Shown here: positions 6,019 through 10,393 of the stretch, one piece after another
Layout: the number at the start of each line of letters is the position of its first letter
Numbering within the stretch: the stretch's first letter is position 1
Assembly: GCA_002415465.1 (NCBI GenBank)
Contig: DHYT01000196.1
Span: 6,170 to 16,562, forward strand
Direction: 5' to 3'
Length of the DNA stretch: 10,393 nucleotides
Origin: Desulfobulbaceae bacterium UBA5123
Lineage (GTDB): Bacteria > Desulfobacterota > Desulfobulbia > Desulfobulbales > UBA5123
Translations under genes and position numbers: made by a program
The notes under the pieces: model-generated
What the model was told of the DNA's origin: nothing
The model's input: the letters and a program-made list of their open reading frames with translations, nothing else
Databases searched by the model: none

Positions 6019-9000
6019 ATGGGTTTAATGTTGAAACGCGACAGCATCCGACAACGGTTGAGTATCACCTTCGTCGCTCTCACCACCGGCCCGTTGCTGT
6101 TGCTGGGGCTGGTGTTGTCGTGGCTCATTTTCTCCACCCAGAGGGGGCAGATCGCCGCCCTGCAGCATGAGGTTCTGCAGCACTCCATCAATGAGATACG
6201 GGCCGGCGCCCACGAGGTGGAAATGCGCTTGCGGTTGGCGGCCAACACGGCGGACCTCATGGAGCTCGGGCAGGAAAAACAGTTTCGCCTCCTTTCCCAG
6301 ATCCGTTCCTTTGACGATGCGATGCATCGGGATTATGTCGATGAGTTGACCCTCCTCGATGCGAAAGGGCTGGAAAAGGCCCGGGTTTCGCGGGTTAAAA
6401 ATTTCGCGGCCAGCGAACTCGGCGAGAGGTGCCACGAGGAGGAGTTTATCGTGCCGGCGACCACCGGCCGGGTATATTATAGCCCTGTCATGCTGGATCT
6501 GATCACCGCCGAGCCCTATGCCACCCTTTCCTTGCCCATTCTCGATATCCGTACGCTGGCGGTCAGCGGGGTGGTGGTCGCCCGCCTCCGCTTGCACAAG
6601 ATATGGCAGGAGATCGCCAACCATCCCTTTGGCACGCATGGCATCGTTATCATCACCGATGCCAGCGGCCTCATCGTCGCGCATCCGAACCCGTCGGTCA
6701 TCTTCCGGAGCACCATCTTTGATCTGGGGACCTGTGAAGGCGTGCAGCTCGATGTCGAGGGGCGGAAGGTGGTGCGGTCCTGCGCGGAGTTTCTGCTGGG
6801 CGATCAGAAATTTTACGTGGTTGCCGAGATGCCGTTCAACGAGGCGATGGCGCTTTCCTACCAGGCGTTCACGACCCTGGCGATCTTTCTTGTTCTTGCC
6901 CTCTTGGGCAGTATCGGGCTCGGCTTCTCGGCGGTGCGGCGGATTGTTCGTCCCATCGAATCCCTCGCCGCCAACGCCCAGGCGATCAGCGCCGGGAATC
7001 TTGACTGCAAGGCCGAGGTGGTGGGCCCCGACGAGATAGGCTCCCTGGGCGGCGCCTTCAATGCCATGGTCGCCCGGCTGCTCAACGATATTGAAGAACG
7101 GCGGCGGGCGGAGGCGGCTTTGCACCTCAGCGAGGAAAAGTATCGCACCATCACCAATACCGCCCGTGATGCGATTCTGATGATCGACGGCAAGGGGCGG
7201 ATCACCTTCTTCAATCCGGCCGCCGCCGAGATCTTCGGCTATGGCGAAAAAGGGATGCGCGGGGTGGAGTTGCGGCATCTGCTCGGTGAAGACGGGTATG
7301 GCGGTTTCTACCTGCAGTGGCTCGATGGCGGCGTGGAGCCGGCTCTGCGCGACCATGGCGAGGGGCGAACCATCGAGATCGATGCCTTTAAAAAAACCGG
7401 CGAGAAATTCCCCCTCGAGTTGTCATTCGCCACCCTGCACATGGAGAGCGGCAGGGTGGTGGTCGGAATAGCCAGGGACATCACCGAACGGAGGCGCGGC
7501 GAGGAGGCCCTCCAGAGGGCGCACGGCCAGTTGGAAAAGCGGGTCGAGGAACGAACGGCGGCCTTGGCGCGCGCCAACAAGGAGTTGCAGGACGAGATCG
7601 TCGTCCGCAAGCGCGCCGAGGATGCGGCGGCGGTTGCCAGTAGGGCCAAGAGTGAGTTCCTCGCCAACATGAGCCATGAGATCAGGACGCCGATGAACGG
7701 TATCATCGGCTACACGGATTTGATCTTGAGTCTCGATCTGCCCGGCGAGGCGAAGACCTACCTGCAAATGGTCAAGAACGCCTCGGTGCGGCTCCTCGAT
7801 ATCATCAACGATATCCTCGATTTCTCCAAGATCGAGGCTGGCAAGCTGGATCTCGACGTTACCCCTTTCAGCTTGCGCGACATGCTTGACGACGCCTTGC
7901 GGATACTGGCGATCAAGGCCAGCGAGAAGGGGCTTGAGTTGATCTATCATGTCATGGATGACGTGCCTGACGGACTGCTCGGCGACTCCGGGCGGCTGCG
8001 GCAGATTTTCGTCAATCTCGTCGGCAATTCCCTGAAGTTTACCCATCATGGCGAGGTCGTCGCCAGGGTCGAGGTGGCGGAGAAGGGCGTGGACGGGAGC
8101 GTGAAGCTGCACTTTTCGGTTCGCGACACCGGCGTTGGCATTCCCGAGGAGAAACGGCAGTTGATCTTTGAGTCGTTTTCCCAGGCCGACGCCTCCATGG
8201 CCCGGAAGTATGGCGGCACCGGGCTCGGGTTGACTATTTCCTCGCAGCTTGTCCGGTTGATGGGCGGCGATATCTGGGTGGAAAGCACGCCCGGCGTGGG
8301 GGCGACCTTTCACTTCACCGCCTGTTTCAAGCAGCAGCCGGCGGCGGCGAAAAAACTGGCCGCATTGTCGGTGGAGAAATTCCTCGAATTGTCCGCCCTG
8401 GTGGTGGTCGAGAACGACACCTGCCGGCATATCCTGGCGGAGATGCTCGCCGGCTGGCTGGGGCGGGTGGAAACGGTCAGGGGGGGCGTCGCCGCCTTGG
8501 AGGCCATGGGGCGGGATGCGTTCGATATCGTGTTCGCGGATCTGCACCTGCCGGATACCGAAGCCTTTGCCCTGGCGCGGGATATCCATGCATTCTGCGG
8601 CGCGGCGTCGCCGCATATCATCATCCTGACGCCGCCGGTCTTTCAGAAGGAGGCCGCCGCCGGCTCGGATAATGAGTTGATCAGCGGGTATCTGATGAAG
8701 CCGGTGAGTCAGTCCGATCTTCTGCGGTCGATCCAGGAGGCGGTCGGCAACATCGCGCCCGGTGAATGCACCCCGGAAACGGTGGTCCGTTACATGCCGA
8801 GGGAGCGCCGCAGCAGCAAGCATATCCTCCTGGCCGAGGACGAGCACATCAACCAGACCCTGGCCGTCATCCTGCTCGAGAAGGAAGGGTGGCGGGTCAC
8901 CCTGGCGGAGAATGGCCGGGAGGTGCTGGCGGCCATGGAGGATATCAAGTTTGATTTGATCCTGATGGATGTGCAGATGCCGGAGATGGACGGCCTTGAG

Positions 9001-9219
9001 GCCACCGCCATCATCCGGGAGCGGGAAAAGGAGAGCGGCGGCCGGCGCACCCCCATTGTCGCCATGACCGCTCATGCCATGAAGGATGACCGCGAGCGGT
9101 GTCTCGCCGCCGGCATGGATGACTATCTGTCGAAGCCGATCATCCCGGAAAACCTCTTTGCCGTGCTCGACCGCATCCTGCTCCATGAAAAGGGCGAAGA
9201 TTGCGAGGTCTGCCGCTAG
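6019..9219 (+). CDS. Hybrid sensor histidine kinase (Cache-HAMP-PAS-HisKA-HATPase-REC-REC)
   Basis: A 1066-residue inner-membrane kinase. TM1 (about 20-40) and TM2 (about 283-303) bracket a periplasmic sensor resembling a double Cache fold (SPVMLD, then ARLRLHKIW). HAMP spans about 304-357, PAS about 370-490 ending in ARDITERRR, and a coiled coil about 493-545. The phosphorylated histidine is His553 in SHEIRTPMNG. The ATPase domain has Asn666/Asn670 (N box), DTGVGIP at 703-709, FESF at 717-720 and GGTGLGL at 732-738. REC1 (about 792-910) keeps Asp841, Thr871 and Lys894 but reads ENDT where an acidic pair is expected. REC2 (about 935-1055) is complete: Glu940/Asp941, Asp984, Thr1017, Lys1039. 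There is no HPt domain, so phosphate must pass to a separate protein. An in-frame TAA at 5995-5997 limits the start to ATG 6019 or ATG 6028, neither with a clear ribosome binding site. The signal sensed is unknown. Confidence 0.93.
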   Translation: MGLMLKRDSIRQRLSITFVALTTGPLLLLGLVLSWLIFSTQRGQIAALQHEVLQHSINEIRAGAHEVEMRLRLAANTADLMELGQEKQFRLLSQIRSFDDAMHRDYVDELTLLDAKGLEKARVSRVKNFAASELGERCHEEEFIVPATTGRVYYSPVMLDLITAEPYATLSLPILDIRTLAVSGVVVARLRLHKIWQEIANHPFGTHGIVIITDASGLIVAHPNPSVIFRSTIFDLGTCEGVQLDVEGRKVVRSCAEFLLGDQKFYVVAEMPFNEAMALSYQAFTTLAIFLVLALLGSIGLGFSAVRRIVRPIESLAANAQAISAGNLDCKAEVVGPDEIGSLGGAFNAMVARLLNDIEERRRAEAALHLSEEKYRTITNTARDAILMIDGKGRITFFNPAAAEIFGYGEKGMRGVELRHLLGEDGYGGFYLQWLDGGVEPALRDHGEGRTIEIDAFKKTGEKFPLELSFATLHMESGRVVVGIARDITERRRGEEALQRAHGQLEKRVEERTAALARANKELQDEIVVRKRAEDAAAVASRAKSEFLANMSHEIRTPMNGIIGYTDLILSLDLPGEAKTYLQMVKNASVRLLDIINDILDFSKIEAGKLDLDVTPFSLRDMLDDALRILAIKASEKGLELIYHVMDDVPDGLLGDSGRLRQIFVNLVGNSLKFTHHGEVVARVEVAEKGVDGSVKLHFSVRDTGVGIPEEKRQLIFESFSQADASMARKYGGTGLGLTISSQLVRLMGGDIWVESTPGVGATFHFTACFKQQPAAAKKLAALSVEKFLELSALVVVENDTCRHILAEMLAGWLGRVETVRGGVAALEAMGRDAFDIVFADLHLPDTEAFALARDIHAFCGAASPHIIILTPPVFQKEAAAGSDNELISGYLMKPVSQSDLLRSIQEAVGNIAPGECTPETVVRYMPRERRSSKHILLAEDEHINQTLAVILLEKEGWRVTLAENGREVLAAMEDIKFDLILMDVQMPEMDGLEATAIIREREKESGGRRTPIVAMTAHAMKDDRERCLAAGMDDYLSKPIIPENLFAVLDRILLHEKGEDCEVCR

Positions 9220-9242
9220 CCCGAGCCTGTCCCTGCCTCCTT

Positions 9243-9257
9243 CCCCCTCTTCGGGGG
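9243..9257. terminator. Possible bidirectional terminator between convergent kinases
   Basis: CCCCC (9243-9247) and GGGGG (9253-9257) form a five-base hairpin with a TCTTC loop in the 49-base gap between the two convergent genes. The downstream sequence is C/T mixed on the + strand and lacks a clean T run, and the - strand side is no better. Position favours a terminator; sequence support is modest. Confidence 0.3.
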
Positions 9258-9268
9258 CTCCTTCCTCC

Positions 9269-10393
9269 TCAGTGTTGATGGCCCGCGCCGGCGGTCGCCG
9301 CAGGCTTGTTCCCGTCAAGAATCCTGCGGATATGCCCCGCCATGGTTCGGCTGTCGATGGGTTTCAGTAAGAATTCCCTGATTCCGCTCTGTTTTGCCAG
9401 AATGTCAGAGGCCAGGTCGCTGTAGCCGGTGTAGAGAATAACCGGCAGTGACGGCCGCAATGCGAGAACCTCGCGGGCCAGGTCCATCCCGGAGAGGTCG
9501 GGCATGGTCTGGTCGGTAATGACGAGATCGAACTGGTCGGGGTCGGCGGTGATCGCCGTCAGCGCCTCGGTGCTGCTCGTTTTGGCGGTGATTTGGTAAC
9601 CGAACCGCTCCAGGCCACCCTTCAGCATCATGATGATGGCCTCCTCGTCATCGATGATCAAGACCCGCTCGTTGCCGGTTGGCAGCGGCTGGGAGGCGGC
9701 GGCGGGTTCCGGCGCGGCCTTGACGGCGGAGAGGGGCAGGTAGACGTGGAAGGTGGTGCCGCGGCCGAGGGCGCTCTCGACGGTGATGAGGCCGCCATGT
9801 TCCTTGACGATGCCGTGAACCACGGCAAGGCCCATGCCGATGCCCTTGCCGACCTCCTTGGTGGTGAAATAAGGATCGAAGATATGGTCGATGATGCCAG
9901 GCGCGATGCCATGTCCGGTGTCCGAGATGGAAAGCCCCATGCAGGGGCCGGGCTGAATCTCGGCCTGGTCAGGGATATCCCGCGCGGCCAACTCGGTGCG
10001 GGCAAGGCGGATGGTCAGGGTGCCTTGCTGGTTTTCCATGGAATGCAGCGCGTTGGTGCAGAGATTGACAACCACCTGGTGGATCTTGGTGGGGTCGGCG
10101 AGGATGGCGGCGTCGATGTTGGTGATCTCCTCTTGCATTTTGACCGTGGTCGGGATGGAGGCGCGCAACAGTTGGAGCGCTTCCCGCACGGTGCGTTCCG
10201 GGCTGATATGCGCCATTAGATGTTCGGATTTGCGGCTGAAGGCAAGGATCTGCTTGACCAGGTTGCCGGCCCGGTTGCCGGCGGTGATTACCTGCTCGAT
10301 GTAGTGGAGCGGCCTGCCGTTGTTCTGAACCTCCTCCTGGGCGAGATCGGCATAGCCCAGCAGTGAGGTAAGGATGTTGTTGAAATCGTGGGC
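9269..10393 (-). CDS. Hybrid histidine kinase, C-terminal part (HisKA-HATPase-REC; 5' end outside window)
   Basis: The frame is open to the right edge of the window, so the gene starts beyond it; 374 residues are visible. The fragment opens with AHDFNNILTSLLGYADLA, the HisKA helix of the 'HDFNN' kinase subgroup, with the phosphorylated His as its second residue. The ATPase domain follows: N box around 110-114 (NLCTNALHSM), DTGHGI at 158-163, FDPYFTT at 172-178 and GKGIGMGL at 182-189 (the usual Thr is Ile here). After a Pro/Ala-rich linker (about 223-240) a complete receiver domain has Asp248/Asp249, phosphoacceptor Asp294, Thr322 and Lys344. An internal ATG at 10216 is not the true start because the phosphorylation site lies upstream of it. 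Sensor domains and any membrane segments are outside the window. The gene converges on the larger hybrid kinase, which it does not resemble closely, so a recent duplication is unlikely. Confidence 0.92.
   Translation of the reverse strand, partial: AHDFNNILTSLLGYADLAQEEVQNNGRPLHYIEQVITAGNRAGNLVKQILAFSRKSEHLMAHISPERTVREALQLLRASIPTTVKMQEEITNIDAAILADPTKIHQVVVNLCTNALHSMENQQGTLTIRLARTELAARDIPDQAEIQPGPCMGLSISDTGHGIAPGIIDHIFDPYFTTKEVGKGIGMGLAVVHGIVKEHGGLITVESALGRGTTFHVYLPLSAVKAAPEPAAASQPLPTGNERVLIIDDEEAIIMMLKGGLERFGYQITAKTSSTEALTAITADPDQFDLVITDQTMPDLSGMDLAREVLALRPSLPVILYTGYSDLASDILAKQSGIREFLLKPIDSRTMAGHIRRILDGNKPAATAGAGHQH

Noticed and set aside
7423..9318. Very long open frame (631 codons) on the - strand opposite the hybrid kinase
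   Set aside because: The + strand product has every kinase motif in order, while this frame gives low-complexity His/Gln/Arg-rich protein. The similar - strand frame at 6025-7356 is rejected for the same reason.

Overview
The window is GC-rich, densely coded bacterial chromosome. It carries genes typical of anaerobic Desulfobacterota (the former Deltaproteobacteria): a DUF3786 protein with a corrinoid-protein-like iron-sulfur domain, a cysteine-cluster (YkgJ-type) protein, a Patched/MMPL-type RND exporter and large hybrid histidine kinases. That placement is an inference from gene content and base composition; there is no rRNA or other marker gene to confirm it. I see no mobile element, tRNA, rRNA or CRISPR array.

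Left block (1-2522, + strand): the 3' part of a membrane-anchored TPR protein, then an iron-sulfur/DUF3786 protein, then a ten-helix EamA (DMT) transporter. The second gene begins about 27 bases after the first, and the third overlaps the second by 8 bases, so this looks like one transcription unit. A GC-rich hairpin with a T-rich tail overlaps the last stop codon and could end it.

Middle block (2597-5742): an 844-residue MMPL/RND exporter on the + strand meets a 204-residue cysteine-cluster protein on the - strand, tail to tail. Their stop codons share the sequence CTAG. Next is the only sizeable gap, 5743-6018. It is AT-richer than its surroundings and holds a candidate sigma70 promoter and a GC-rich, possibly structured leader pointing at the next gene.

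Right block (6019-10393): a 1066-residue hybrid sensor kinase on the + strand (two membrane helices around a Cache-like sensor, HAMP, PAS, HisKA, HATPase, two receiver domains) converges on a second hybrid kinase on the - strand. The second one is cut by the window edge, leaving HisKA-HATPase-receiver. No DNA-binding response regulator or HPt protein is present, so the outputs of both kinases lie elsewhere. The middle and right blocks may be unrelated functionally; proximity is the only link.

I did not find a convincing new multi-gene system. The items most worth checking are the leader at 5854-6018, the iron-sulfur/DUF3786-transporter pair, and the altered first receiver domain of the large kinase.
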